DNA from: Brachyspira intermedia PWS/A
Lineage (GTDB): Bacteria > Spirochaetota > Brachyspiria > Brachyspirales > Brachyspiraceae
DNA length: 64,000 bases
Reading direction: 5' to 3'
Assembly (NCBI RefSeq): GCF_000223215.1
Contig: NC_017243.1
Span: forward strand, 3,038,001-3,102,000
Under the pieces are notes generated by a model, which did not search any database, was not told where the DNA came from, and saw only the letters and a list, made by a program, of their open reading frames with translations. This document shows, in pieces, positions 25,905-34,927 of the stretch. Numbering within the stretch: position 1 is the first letter of the stretch; each line of letters opens with the position of its first letter. The translations under genes were made by a program, and so were the position numbers.

Positions 25905-26810
25905 TTACTTTACAGAATTATATTTAAATCTTCTGTTTTCTGATATAACTCTGCCTATAGCATTCATTATTAACCCTATAGCAAAAGATAATGCGGATAA
26001 TATTAGTAAGCATATAGTTAGTATTGCTGTTGGAAATCTATCTACTTTTAATGTTTCAAAATATTCTATAGTTATGCTTATTCCTAAAGCCATACCAATA
26101 ATAAACAATATAATGCTTATTATATTAAAAAATATTATTGGTTTTTCTGTCATCATTAAATATATAATAGTAAATAATATTCTAAATCCATCTCTAAAAG
26201 TATTAAGTTTAGAATGTGAACCTTCAGGTCTTTTAAAATACTTAGCGGGAACTTCTCCTACAGACAAACGCATTTGCAGAGCATATATTGTAAGTTCTGT
26301 TTCTATTTCAAAACCTTTAGAAGCAGCAGGAAAACTTTTTACAAATCTTTTAGAAAATATTCTATATCCGCTTAACATATCATTAAATCTTTTTCCAAAT
26401 AATATATTTGCAAAACCTGTAAGCATAGCATTTCCAAAAGTATGTCCCTTTCTATGTACATCTTCATCTACTACTTCACGTGCAATGTTTAGCATATCAA
26501 GTTTTTTATCTAAAAAATACTCTATATGTTTTTTTATTTCAGATATATCGTACTGCATATCAGCATCAACCATTATATATATATCAGCATCAATATCAGA
26601 AAAAGCTCTTCTTACAACTTCTCCTTTTCCTTGATAATTAACCTCAGTAACTATAGTTCCAGCTTCTTTTGCTAATTTTACAGAATTATCTTTACTATTA
26701 TTGTCAAATACATTTATTTCAGCTTCAGGTAAATATTTTCTAAATTCTTCTATTACTTGTTTAATTGTTATTTCTTCATTATAGCATGGTATTATCACAG
26801 ATATTTTCAT
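25905..26810 (-). CDS. Family 2 glycosyltransferase with C-terminal membrane anchor
   Basis: The 301-aa protein has the GT-A start ISVIIPCYNEEITIKQVIEE, the acidic VDADMQYD (DxD-type nucleotide-sugar/metal site) and DMLSGYRIFSKRFVKSFP, like polyprenyl-phosphate mannosyl/glucosyltransferases. Two C-terminal membrane segments (IIFFNIISIILFIIGMALGI, then TICLLILSALSFAIGLIMNA) match the DPM1/ArnC type. It probably makes a lipid-linked sugar donor. Its ATG overlaps the stop of the upstream GT-C-like gene by 4 bp, so the two are translationally coupled, and the GT-C partner is the likely user of the donor. Confidence 0.88.
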   Translation of the reverse strand: MKISVIIPCYNEEITIKQVIEEFRKYLPEAEINVFDNNSKDNSVKLAKEAGTIVTEVNYQGKGEVVRRAFSDIDADIYIMVDADMQYDISEIKKHIEYFLDKKLDMLNIAREVVDEDVHRKGHTFGNAMLTGFANILFGKRFNDMLSGYRIFSKRFVKSFPAASKGFEIETELTIYALQMRLSVGEVPAKYFKRPEGSHSKLNTFRDGFRILFTIIYLMMTEKPIIFFNIISIILFIIGMALGISITIEYFETLKVDRFPTAILTICLLILSALSFAIGLIMNAIGRVISENRRFKYNSVK

Positions 26811-29371
26811 ATATTGCTATTACTCCTTAATTTTTTAATAAAAATTTTTAATCCTCCAATATCATATATAAAAGTAATGAATGATATTAAAGAAATAATA
26901 GAAATATGTACTACAGGACTTATATACCTATATAGAGGAGCAGGAGAAAATAAAAGAACTATTATACATGTGGCCGCTGATGAAAAAGATACCAAAAAAG
27001 AAAATATTAAAAAATTATTATTAAATTTAAACATACAAAATAATGATATAAAAAATAAAACAAAAGATAATATAACAAAAAATGATATATTTATATCAGG
27101 TAAATATCTATAGAAAAAAGAATATATTTTTTCTTTATTTTTATCAAATTGTATGTTTTTATTATGTATTGAATTATAATATTCATTTGACATAAATGGA
27201 AATTTATATGTTTGTTGTATGTATTCAGGATCAAATCTATAATTTAATTTTCTTAAAAATGTACTCCAATCTTCTGTAGTGAATATGTATTTTGCATAAT
27301 TATAAATATGTTTCATATAACTAATAGGGTGACTAATTATTGCTTTTACCCATACTTTTTTTATATTCTTTTTTATATTTGGATTAGGTGGTAATATTTT
27401 AAATGGGGCATTTCTATCAAAATTAACAGCATACAAATCAGCCAAAACGCTACCTCTTTCTGTATTATATATTTTTTTTACATCCTCAAAATTTCTTCCA
27501 TCTAAGTACCAATTTTTAGGAATTAGATTTGAATCATTTGAATCAACTGCACAAGCTGATATTTGTATTAAAAAAGTATGATAAGTAGCTGTTTTTGCCC
27601 TATCTTCATCTATAAAAAATAAAGGAAAAATTTTTACCATAATTATTAATGATATTCCTAATACAAACATTATTGAAATTATTGATAGTATAAACTTTTT
27701 TACATTATTTATCTTCTCTATATTAATAAATAGATATATAAATAATATAGGATATACTGTAACAATAAAATTATGTCTCCATAATAATGCTATTAATGCT
27801 ATAAATATAGATAATGCTTTTGTAAAAAATAATATTTTAGGATTTTTTATATTTCCTGTTATAGAATAGAAAATAATAGAAAGAGATAGCCATAAAATTA
27901 AAGTTGCCGTAAAATCTTTTTCAGAATTAATTTTAGTAAAAAAAATGTTTCCAAGAAAAGAAAGAAATATCAATAATATTACTAATTTATTTTTGAATTT
28001 TGTATAAAGTGAAACTATTATTAAATATAATCCAATGAACCATGATAAAATATTTATTAAAAATAGATAATATGTATCATATCCAAATATACTGTATAAT
28101 ATTCTTAATACTAAAGAAATAATTATAGGTCTCCAATTATCATAATTTTCTGTATATGCTCTCCATATAACCTCTGAGGTATCCCAGTATTGGTAATAAC
28201 CTGGAAAAAATAACCAATATATAAAATAGAATAGAAATATAAAAATCAATATTAATGAGAATAAAAAATAATAATCATTTTTTAACATATATACTATATT
28301 ATCTTCTTTTATAATTAATCCATTTATATTATTACTTTTGAATGATGTAATTGAACAATATACTTTAATTAAATAACATAGTATCAAAATAAAAAATATC
28401 AAGAATATAGCATATATAATATGACTTTTTATTTTTAAGGTATAAATAATATTATCAATCTTATTTTCATTTATTACTTTATCAGAGGCCAATATACCAA
28501 AAGGAGTGCCTATTGTATTATTCATATCTATTTTTTTTATGAATATATTATTATTAATAGATTTATTTGTATCGATGTAAACTTCATAAAAATCACTATT
28601 TTTAAATATTTTACTATAATATTTTATTTCAAAATTATAGCTATAGTTTGTAATTGAATCATTAGTATATATGTAATTTAGAAGCTCTTTATTATTTAAA
28701 GTATTTTTTAATGTAAATAATTTTTTTGTAGCATTTACATTAAAATTATTTATTTTTAATGTATTATCTATATTTAGATTCAAATCAGATAAATATCCTA
28801 TCCTATCATTCTTTCCTAAAATAAATAATAAAACAAATATGAATATAAATAATGGTACAGAAACTATTATAATTTTTTTAATGATATTTCTATAATTGAA
28901 GTTATTAAAATAATAGATTATTTTCATTATATTTTTATATATATTGAATGATTTTAAGTTACATATTATATATATGATAGATATACAAAATATCAGAAAA
29001 AATATTGGTTTTATTTGTAATTTATAATCGATATTATCAATTTTTTCATCAACATTTAATTTCTTTGCAGTTACCAAAGTACCGAATGGAGTTCCATTAT
29101 AATCATTCATATCTATTTTTTTTATATGTTTATTATTATTTAAAATACTTTGAATATTAGGATATACTCCATATATGTCATTATTCCTAAAAATTTTATT
29201 ATAATAATTTATTCTAAAAGCGTAAGTATATTTTCCTTCATTATGAGATTTCAAATTGAAGTCAGAAAAATATCCTTTTCTAGAAATATTTCCTAATACG
29301 ATTAAAAATAATATAAATATTAATAGAATTATACTAGTAGTTAATGAAATTTTCTTTAATTTATTTTTCAT
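26807..29371 (-). CDS. Large membrane protein, GT-C-like with duplicated N-terminal module
   Basis: About 854 aa with 11 or more membrane segments. The central part (PGYYQYWDTSEVIWRAY, then ENYDNWRPIIISLVLRILY) resembles DUF6020-type GT-C transferases, which use lipid-linked sugars in the periplasm; the acidic residues in that loop would be catalytic. The N-terminus holds two copies (about 1-125 and 175-345) of a module made of a membrane helix, GYFSD/GYLSD, an extracytoplasmic beta region ending NGTPFGTLV or IGTPFGILA, and another helix. The same module starts the sulfatase at 29613-32009. The start at 29371 follows GGGGT. A 7-bp tandem repeat lies 90 bp upstream. Confidence 0.75.
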   Translation of the reverse strand: MKNKLKKISLTTSIILLIFILFLIVLGNISRKGYFSDFNLKSHNEGKYTYAFRINYYNKIFRNNDIYGVYPNIQSILNNNKHIKKIDMNDYNGTPFGTLVTAKKLNVDEKIDNIDYKLQIKPIFFLIFCISIIYIICNLKSFNIYKNIMKIIYYFNNFNYRNIIKKIIIVSVPLFIFIFVLLFILGKNDRIGYLSDLNLNIDNTLKINNFNVNATKKLFTLKNTLNNKELLNYIYTNDSITNYSYNFEIKYYSKIFKNSDFYEVYIDTNKSINNNIFIKKIDMNNTIGTPFGILASDKVINENKIDNIIYTLKIKSHIIYAIFLIFFILILCYLIKVYCSITSFKSNNINGLIIKEDNIVYMLKNDYYFLFSLILIFIFLFYFIYWLFFPGYYQYWDTSEVIWRAYTENYDNWRPIIISLVLRILYSIFGYDTYYLFLINILSWFIGLYLIIVSLYTKFKNKLVILLIFLSFLGNIFFTKINSEKDFTATLILWLSLSIIFYSITGNIKNPKILFFTKALSIFIALIALLWRHNFIVTVYPILFIYLFINIEKINNVKKFILSIISIMFVLGISLIIMVKIFPLFFIDEDRAKTATYHTFLIQISACAVDSNDSNLIPKNWYLDGRNFEDVKKIYNTERGSVLADLYAVNFDRNAPFKILPPNPNIKKNIKKVWVKAIISHPISYMKHIYNYAKYIFTTEDWSTFLRKLNYRFDPEYIQQTYKFPFMSNEYYNSIHNKNIQFDKNKEKIYSFFYRYLPDINISFFVILSFVLFFISLFCMFKFNNNFLIFSFLVSFSSAATCIIVLLFSPAPLYRYISPVVHISIISLISFITFIYDIGGLKIFIKKLRSNSNI

Positions 29372-29460
29372 AACTACCCCATAATAATACAAGAATTGTA
29401 TTTTAATTGATAAATTTTTTTTGTATTTTTTTTAGAAATTATATTTATTAAAGAATAAAT

Positions 29461-29552
29461 GTTTGCTGTTTGCTGTTTGCTGTTTGCTGTTTGCTGTTTG
29501 CTGTTTGCTGTTTGCTGTTTGCTGTTTGCTGTTTGCTGTTTGCTGTTTGCTG
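29461..29552. repeat. Heptanucleotide tandem repeat (GTTTGCT)n, about 13 copies
   Basis: 92 bp of perfect 7-bp repeats in the 241-bp gap between the sulfatase stop and the GT-C-like start, 90-181 bp upstream of that start. A perfect array of this kind is prone to slippage and could tune expression of the gene downstream. Confidence 0.97.
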
Positions 29553-29612
29553 CATAAACATTCCTATATTTAGATGATACTTAGAATATCATAATTACTA
29601 AAATTGTCAACA

Positions 29613-32009
29613 TTATTTTATAAAATTATAATAATGCTTTTTACCCTGAAAAATATCCTGTGATAATGTTCTTTGAGCATTCTCATATTTAAATATCATC
29701 ATATTTGAAACTTCACTATTATCTATAAGAGAATCATTTGTTGTATGATAAAATTTATTATAAGTGCTGATAGTATCATCAATTTCTTCTTTATATAAAA
29801 GAGATATCACACTATTTGTATAATCAACATTCAAATTAGCAGCTATGAATAAAGGTATATTTTCAGGAGTAAAATTTTCAGGTGCTTTATATGCTCCGTT
29901 GGTACCATCCCAAATAAGTACAGGAGAAGGTTTATAATCATTTAGAAAATTAGTTTTTATTTTCTCATCTATACTGGAACGTTCTATTATAGCTTTCAAA
30001 TAAGGATAAAGATGATCATGTTTAAATATTATAATTGCATTAGGAGAATGTTTTAAAATGGTGTCTCTTATCTCTATAATATTTATAGCAGTCATTGCAG
30101 AATTATCAATGGTTTCTATTATATGAAGTTTATCATTACCTTCAAAATTATCCAAAAACTTTTTATTGTTTTCAGCAAAGTTTAAATCATTAGATAAATG
30201 CGAATCGGTATGTCCTAAAATAGTAAAGCCTGCAGCAAATACAGGACTTCCTAAATTATCAATATTTGTTCCCAAATATGTATTAATATTTGTAGTTCCT
30301 AATCCGAACAACTGAGATTTAAAACCTATTGAAGGATAGAAAGTTTTTAAATTATAAGTATTCAATGCTTCTTCTAATGCTATTGTATTATATCCGTTTT
30401 TTGAAAGAATATCCGGTAAAGTATTTTCTATCTTTTCTGACTGAGTTTTTGGATAAAGTGGAGATGATCCTGTAAGTCCTGAAAGCCTTGCATAAAAACT
30501 TCCGTTATTAACATTAGGAGCTATTTTTCTTGATGAGTCAGCCCATTTTCTGTATTCTTTTGGGAAAGGGTCTTTATTAAATAATTTTCTAAAATGTGAA
30601 TAATCATAAAAAGATTCTAAGAATATTAAATATACATCTCTTTTTAAACCTTTTTTTAATTCCTCTATTTTTGATAAATCATTTGTGATTGATATTTCAA
30701 AATTAGTGTATACATCATAATAATTATTTTTTAACTGCTCTATATATTCATAATCTATATTTTCATTATTATAAACAAAATTACTGTTTTTAGATGAAGC
30801 CTCAATCAATATAGAATGCATATCATCTTCTATTTTTTTTATATTGTCAAAAATATTCTTTGTGGATTTTAAATAAAGTTTTGATACATCTCTTTTTGAT
30901 TCATATTCTTTTAATAATTTTATAGAATCTGATACTAGTTCTTTGCTTGGCTTTATATTATTTAATCTGTCATAATTTATTCTATAATTGAGTGTATTTA
31001 TTATACCATTTCTTTTAGCATTTCTTACAAAATCTATGCTCCATATATCTATATTCTTGGGCTTTAAAAATAAATAAAATACTGTGAATATTATAAAAGC
31101 TATCATCACTAAAGATGCTATTTTATTTCTCTCTACAAATATTTTATATATATTAAAAATAAATAATATTACAAAAGCTAGTAAAGAAGAAAAATATATT
31201 ATGCTCACTGTGATAGTAATAATTTTTAAATGCATTGGAAGAACTGTAATAAGCGATGAATAAAGATTAGGCATATCTGAAAACAATATCACCATACTAA
31301 GTACAGTTAAACTTATTGACTCTATAGCAAAAAATGAAAATATTGACACTACACAAAATAAAGCTGTTAGTATTATCCTAATATTTTTAATATTGCCTAA
31401 ATTAAAAGGATAGTGCACAAGCAAATTATAAGCTATCATTACAAAAAGATAAGTATATAAAAAATCATATATATTAAAATCAAGCTTCATCATAGAAAAT
31501 AAAGGCATTATTAAATTTGAAGTTATCAAATATAATAAAGAATTAAGCACAAAAAAGAAAATATATGATTTATGATGATAATATATATTAGGTATTACAT
31601 AAAAATAAATTGCCGGAAAAACTATTATAATAAAGAGCAGAAATAAAAATACATTTTTTTGTATTTTAACTGTATATTTAATATTTTCTATTTTATCATT
31701 TTCTTTTAATTGTATGCTTGAATCGCCTAAAACTAAATTTCCATAATAGCTTCCGCTCCATCTTATATTTGTAACATTATCAGGCATTTCATTTGTATTT
31801 GGATATACTCTATATATTTTATTGTTCTTAAAAATACTGCTTTCAAATTTCAATGTGAAATAATATTTATTTTCCAATATATGATTGAAATTTGATAAAT
31901 ATCCTACCCTCTCCACACTTCCAAGAATAGAAAAAATTACAATAAATAGAATTATTGCTAATATAAATACTAAATATGATAATAAGAATGTTTTTTTATT
32001 TTGTTTCAT
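29613..32009 (-). CDS. LTA-synthase-like sulfatase-family membrane protein
   Basis: The 798-aa protein has an N-terminal module (GYLSN, then a beta region ending SGSYYGNLVLGD), about six membrane segments to residue ~310, a linker, and a periplasmic alkaline-phosphatase-fold domain (~465-760): KRDVYLIFLESFYDYSHF, NNGSFYARLSGLTGSSPLYP, AIIIFKHDHLYPYLKA. Relatives transfer phosphoglycerol or phosphoethanolamine to envelope glycans. The metal-site Glu and His are visible; the catalytic Thr/Ser is probably in the NNGSFYARLSG segment but is not certain. No clear Shine-Dalgarno precedes the ATG. It lies upstream of the GT-C/GT2 pair in one orientation, so all three probably decorate a surface glycan. 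Confidence 0.85.
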   Translation of the reverse strand: MKQNKKTFLLSYLVFILAIILFIVIFSILGSVERVGYLSNFNHILENKYYFTLKFESSIFKNNKIYRVYPNTNEMPDNVTNIRWSGSYYGNLVLGDSSIQLKENDKIENIKYTVKIQKNVFLFLLFIIIVFPAIYFYVIPNIYYHHKSYIFFFVLNSLLYLITSNLIMPLFSMMKLDFNIYDFLYTYLFVMIAYNLLVHYPFNLGNIKNIRIILTALFCVVSIFSFFAIESISLTVLSMVILFSDMPNLYSSLITVLPMHLKIITITVSIIYFSSLLAFVILFIFNIYKIFVERNKIASLVMIAFIIFTVFYLFLKPKNIDIWSIDFVRNAKRNGIINTLNYRINYDRLNNIKPSKELVSDSIKLLKEYESKRDVSKLYLKSTKNIFDNIKKIEDDMHSILIEASSKNSNFVYNNENIDYEYIEQLKNNYYDVYTNFEISITNDLSKIEELKKGLKRDVYLIFLESFYDYSHFRKLFNKDPFPKEYRKWADSSRKIAPNVNNGSFYARLSGLTGSSPLYPKTQSEKIENTLPDILSKNGYNTIALEEALNTYNLKTFYPSIGFKSQLFGLGTTNINTYLGTNIDNLGSPVFAAGFTILGHTDSHLSNDLNFAENNKKFLDNFEGNDKLHIIETIDNSAMTAINIIEIRDTILKHSPNAIIIFKHDHLYPYLKAIIERSSIDEKIKTNFLNDYKPSPVLIWDGTNGAYKAPENFTPENIPLFIAANLNVDYTNSVISLLYKEEIDDTISTYNKFYHTTNDSLIDNSEVSNMMIFKYENAQRTLSQDIFQGKKHYYNFIK

Positions 32010-32207
32010 TTGTATTTTTTATATTTCAATTTCAATATTATAACAATAATTATTCATTTAGGTTAAATTAACGATTTATAAATATAGTATATATTTACTC
32101 GTTTTAATTTTATATATTATTTAAAGGTATTATTTTACTATTAAAAATGATTTCTTATAAGCAAAATGAACAATTTAGTATTGATGTTTTTATTTTAGCT
32201 TTTTTCA

Positions 32208-32235
32208 TTGACAAACAGCCTTATTATGTTAAACT
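32208..32235 (+). promoter_or_regulatory. Sigma-70-type promoter of the Bor-like lipoprotein gene
   Basis: TTGACA (32208-32213), 16 nt, TAAACT (32230-32235), 50 bp upstream of the start codon. The -35 is a perfect match. Confidence 0.65.
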
Positions 32236-32247
32236 GAACAATGTTCA
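32235..32247 (+). promoter_or_regulatory. Palindrome at the predicted transcription start
   Basis: TGAACAATGTTCA is a perfect 5-bp inverted repeat with a 3-nt centre, running from the last base of the -10 across the expected +1. It is placed as a repressor operator would be. Confidence 0.45.
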
Positions 32248-32284
32248 CTAAATGTGAAAAATTAAACCAATTTAAGGAGTTTTT

Positions 32285-32575
32285 ATGGTAAAAATGATAA
32301 TTTTACTATCAATCATTTCTATATTTGCCGTTTCCTGCTCTTATCAGCATAGGCATTTAGTAGGCAACGGACCTCAGACAGGAGTTACTTTAACAAGAAA
32401 ACAATGGTATGCTTTATGGGGATTAGTACCTGTAAACGATGTAGATGTTGAAAAACTTGCTGGAGGAAGTGAAAATTATGAAATATATACTAGAAGTAAT
32501 GCCGGAGATTTCTTCATTAATCTATTTACAGGAATAATTGGTTTCACAAGCAGAACTGTAACTGTGAGAAAATAA
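32285..32575 (+). CDS. Bor-like small lipoprotein
   Basis: The 96-aa protein has the signal IILLSIISIFAVSCSYQHRH (lipobox Cys about residue 18). The mature part HLVGNGPQTGVTLTRKQWYA followed by LWGLVPVNDVDVEKLAGG resembles the Bor/Iss family of phage-lambda-type outer-membrane lipoproteins, and it ends with a hydrophobic INLFTGIIGFTSRTVTVRK. AAGGAG precedes the ATG. It has a strong promoter with an operator-like palindrome and a second lipoprotein gene 21 bp downstream. In Brachyspira its role is not known; surface exposure is likely. Confidence 0.78.
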   Translation: MVKMIILLSIISIFAVSCSYQHRHLVGNGPQTGVTLTRKQWYALWGLVPVNDVDVEKLAGGSENYEIYTRSNAGDFFINLFTGIIGFTSRTVTVRK

Positions 32576-32596
32576 TCAAATAGAAAAATACAAAAA

Positions 32597-33172
32597 ATGA
32601 AAACACTATATTTTATAATAACACTATTTTTAATATCATGCACAAATAATTCGTACAAAGATATATTTTCTAACAGAGATATAAATTTTAAAAAGTTAAG
32701 TTTAGATAATGATATATTATATCAAAACAAATACGATATATCGGATATTAAAGTAAAACTTATGCCTTTAAATAATTCTGTAAGATTAACTGATGAAGAT
32801 AAAAATCATATAATAAAAAATACAGGTTATGTTAAAGATTTATATCATATAGAAAGTATATTTTGGGAAGAAAATACGCAAACCACTTGTTTAGTAGGTT
32901 ATATGAAAAAAGATAATAATTCTTTAGAAAAACTTATAAACTATATAAACAAAATGGAAAGAGATAACAATATATTAAAAAACTATTTCTATATCAATGG
33001 GAAAAAGAATATACAGTATAAAATACAATTAGAAAATACAGTTCTATTTTATACTATATTCGAGGCTAAAGATTCTAAATATTTAGTTCTTAGTTACACT
33101 TTTCCAGAAAAGAATGAATACGCTTCAATGTATAATATTGCCAATTCTATCAATTCAGTAGAGTTTTATTAA
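32597..33172 (+). CDS. Putative lipoprotein, 191 aa
   Basis: It begins MKTLYFIITLFLISCTNNSY, a short lipoprotein signal with Cys near residue 15. The mature protein has a charged, mixed helix/strand body (VRLTDEDKNHIIKNTGYVKD, LVLSYTFPEKNEYASMYN) and no motif I recognise. It starts 21 bp after the Bor-like gene and is probably co-transcribed. The ribosome binding site is weak. Confidence 0.72.
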   Translation: MKTLYFIITLFLISCTNNSYKDIFSNRDINFKKLSLDNDILYQNKYDISDIKVKLMPLNNSVRLTDEDKNHIIKNTGYVKDLYHIESIFWEENTQTTCLVGYMKKDNNSLEKLINYINKMERDNNILKNYFYINGKKNIQYKIQLENTVLFYTIFEAKDSKYLVLSYTFPEKNEYASMYNIANSINSVEFY

Positions 33173-33262
33173 CAATAAACACCGTTTGGGGGAATTTTTT
33201 AAGTTCCCCCCACTAAAATATTATTATCAATTAAAGCCTATTAACAATACATTAATTCTTTT

Positions 33263-33945
33263 AACGCACGGTAAGCAAAATTTCTAATATAATAGAATTT
33301 ATATTTCAAATTAATTTTATATATTTATACCCATTTGGCGTGCGGTGAGAATACAATAAATTTTAAAAAATTCTTGGGTGGGCAGCTATAATAACTGAAC
33401 AAATTAATAAGACAAATGAAATTTAAATACCAGAAAAAACTATACCCTAAAGGGTGGGCAACTGTAATTCAATTCTAAAATTTTTATTATATACCCAGCC
33501 CTTTATTTTTTATAACTATATTTTAATTTTAGTTTTTTCAATTTTATTGTTTGTTGTGGATTTGCCCCCACACCCCCACTTCTTTTGCGACCGAAGGAAG
33601 TGCCTGTGGTATTACCACAAAGAAGCAGGCACAGCCCGCCTGTGGCGAAAGGCTACATTTGGGCTTTAATTTAACAAATTATCTTACATGTAAGACAATT
33701 TTAGTATTATTTAGTACTAATTTTTTACACTTGCACTTTTTGGTTCTTTTTGCGGCGGGAAAAAGAACAACCAAAAATTGAGAAACTTAAAAATTTTTAG
33801 TATAACTTATCTAGAAATTTTAGCACCCGCCCAAGTGTTGATTAAGTTTATAATTTATTTAACGCACGGTGAGTAAAATTTATATAATACAATAAGATTT
33901 GAATTATAGATAAAATTATATTTTAGGCTTTATTTAGCGTGCTGT
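33263..33945. repeat. Family A nested palindrome, split by a family B copy
   Basis: All A modules are present in order: AACGCACGG (33263), GCGTGCGGT, CTTGGGTGGGCAGC, AAAGGGTGGGCAACTGTAAT, CCAGCCCTT, then (after ~270 bp of family B) GCACCCGCCCAAG, AACGCACGG and GCGTGCTGT (33937-33945). Without the insert the copy would be about 410 bp, the normal length. No gene lies in this 790-bp gap. Confidence 0.88.
33535..33806. mobile_element. Family B element nested in family A
   Basis: Shares with the other B copies CCCCACTTCTTTTG, the GGCTACATTTGGGCTTTAAT segment, AGTATTATTTAGTACTAAT, the hairpin GTTCTTTTT-GCGGCGGG-AAAAAGAAC (33743-33768) and the end AAACTTAAAAATTTTTAGTATA. It interrupts a family A copy between its C2 and C1 motifs, so it arrived after A. 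Edges are accurate to about 10 bp. No transposase is encoded. Confidence 0.82.
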
Positions 33946-33960
33946 GAATGTACTACAAAT

Positions 33961-34734
33961 TTAAAAAAACATTAGTTCAGTAATCGGTTTAAAATTAAAA
34001 TCCCAATCACTATTTACTAGTATTGTATGTCCGTCAATATCATCAAAATAAAATGTTATGCAGTTTTTGGAATATATACTTATAGATTCTAAACTTATTA
34101 ATTTTATGAATTCTTCTCTTTCCATATTATGAGGTTTAAATATACTTTCTGCAGCACACTCTTTTAATTTACTGTCAATATCTTTTTTATTAGAGAATAT
34201 TTTTTTGATTATATCAACGCTTTGTTTATTAAACTCTTCATCAATATTATCAAAGAAAATTGAAATATTACTCTCAGTCCAAGTCATCTCTTTCTTAAAA
34301 CTGTTTATATCCTTATTAAGCACAAAATCACCTAATTCTTCATCTTTATAATAAATAATCTCTGAATATTTTTCTAATATAATATTTAAATCATTATCTT
34401 TATAGTTGGTATCAATAATATCTTCAAGTAAAAATCTAATATAGAAATCATCAGGATCTTTTTCTTTTCTTACTTTTAATTTTACTATGCTCTCATCTTT
34501 AAGAATTTTTAAATATTCTTCAGGTTCTTTAACTTTTTTATGAATGATAATATGAGTGTTTTCTATAATGACATTAGCGGAAATATTTTTTAAAGCTATA
34601 GCTGAAACAAATAAAGTATAATATTTATCCCAAGGTATTTTATTATATTTGCAGCATGACCTTTTTAGTACGAATGCCATGTCAAAAATTTCATCATCAA
34701 AATCTTTATTAAAATCTTCAATTTCTTTATCCAT
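33961..34734 (-). CDS. DUF2262 domain protein, copy 1
   Basis: The 257-aa protein has a poorly known N-terminal region (DEIFDMAFVLKRSCCKYNKI) and a C-terminal DUF2262-like domain (~125-257): LGDFVLNKDINSFKKEMTWT, an IEFFxDNIDEE-type strand pattern, and NCITFYFDDIDGHTILVNSD. The family's function is unknown. It is a tandem paralogue of 34928-35731; the stretch ending RFLLEDIIDTNYKDNDLNII is identical in both, and the DNA there matches for about 70 bp. AGGAT precedes the ATG. The 193-bp gap to its neighbour holds a family B remnant. Confidence 0.82.
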   Translation of the reverse strand: MDKEIEDFNKDFDDEIFDMAFVLKRSCCKYNKIPWDKYYTLFVSAIALKNISANVIIENTHIIIHKKVKEPEEYLKILKDESIVKLKVRKEKDPDDFYIRFLLEDIIDTNYKDNDLNIILEKYSEIIYYKDEELGDFVLNKDINSFKKEMTWTESNISIFFDNIDEEFNKQSVDIIKKIFSNKKDIDSKLKECAAESIFKPHNMEREEFIKLISLESISIYSKNCITFYFDDIDGHTILVNSDWDFNFKPITELMFF

Positions 34735-34859
34735 TTATATATCCTGTTAATATTGTAATATACTAGTATAAAATATCAATAATAATTTTTAAGACTTTAT
34801 TAATATCACACCATTTATTATATATAAATAGAGTAGTAAATTTAATTTGTAAATATGTG

Positions 34860-34900
34860 CTTTTGCAACTTTGACGAAGTCCGGGAAAAGTTGATATAAA
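34860..34900. repeat. Family B fragment between the DUF2262 genes
   Basis: CAACTTT, then GACGAAGTCCGGG, then AAAAGTTGATATAAAAA: the end-hairpin of family B without the rest. A similar fragment lies near 44945-44990 upstream of ligA. Confidence 0.5.
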
Positions 34901-34927
34901 AATAAAATATAACTTATATGTTAATAA

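Noticed and set aside
26757-27113. 118-aa plus-strand ORF opposite the GT2/GT-C junction
   Set aside because: It lies antisense to two well-supported, overlapping genes and has no coding signature.
29461-29552. CRISPR array
   Set aside because: The units are 7 bp and directly abutting with no spacers. No cas gene is present in the window.
33454-33781. Short ORFs inside family B (also at 38544-38762 and 48898-49080) sharing peptide stretches such as TSFVATGEARL and RLHLGFNL
   Set aside because: The similarity comes from the repeat itself. The frame is broken in the copy at 48898 and shifted in the one at 33551, there is no ribosome binding site, and paired stem changes point to structure rather than coding.
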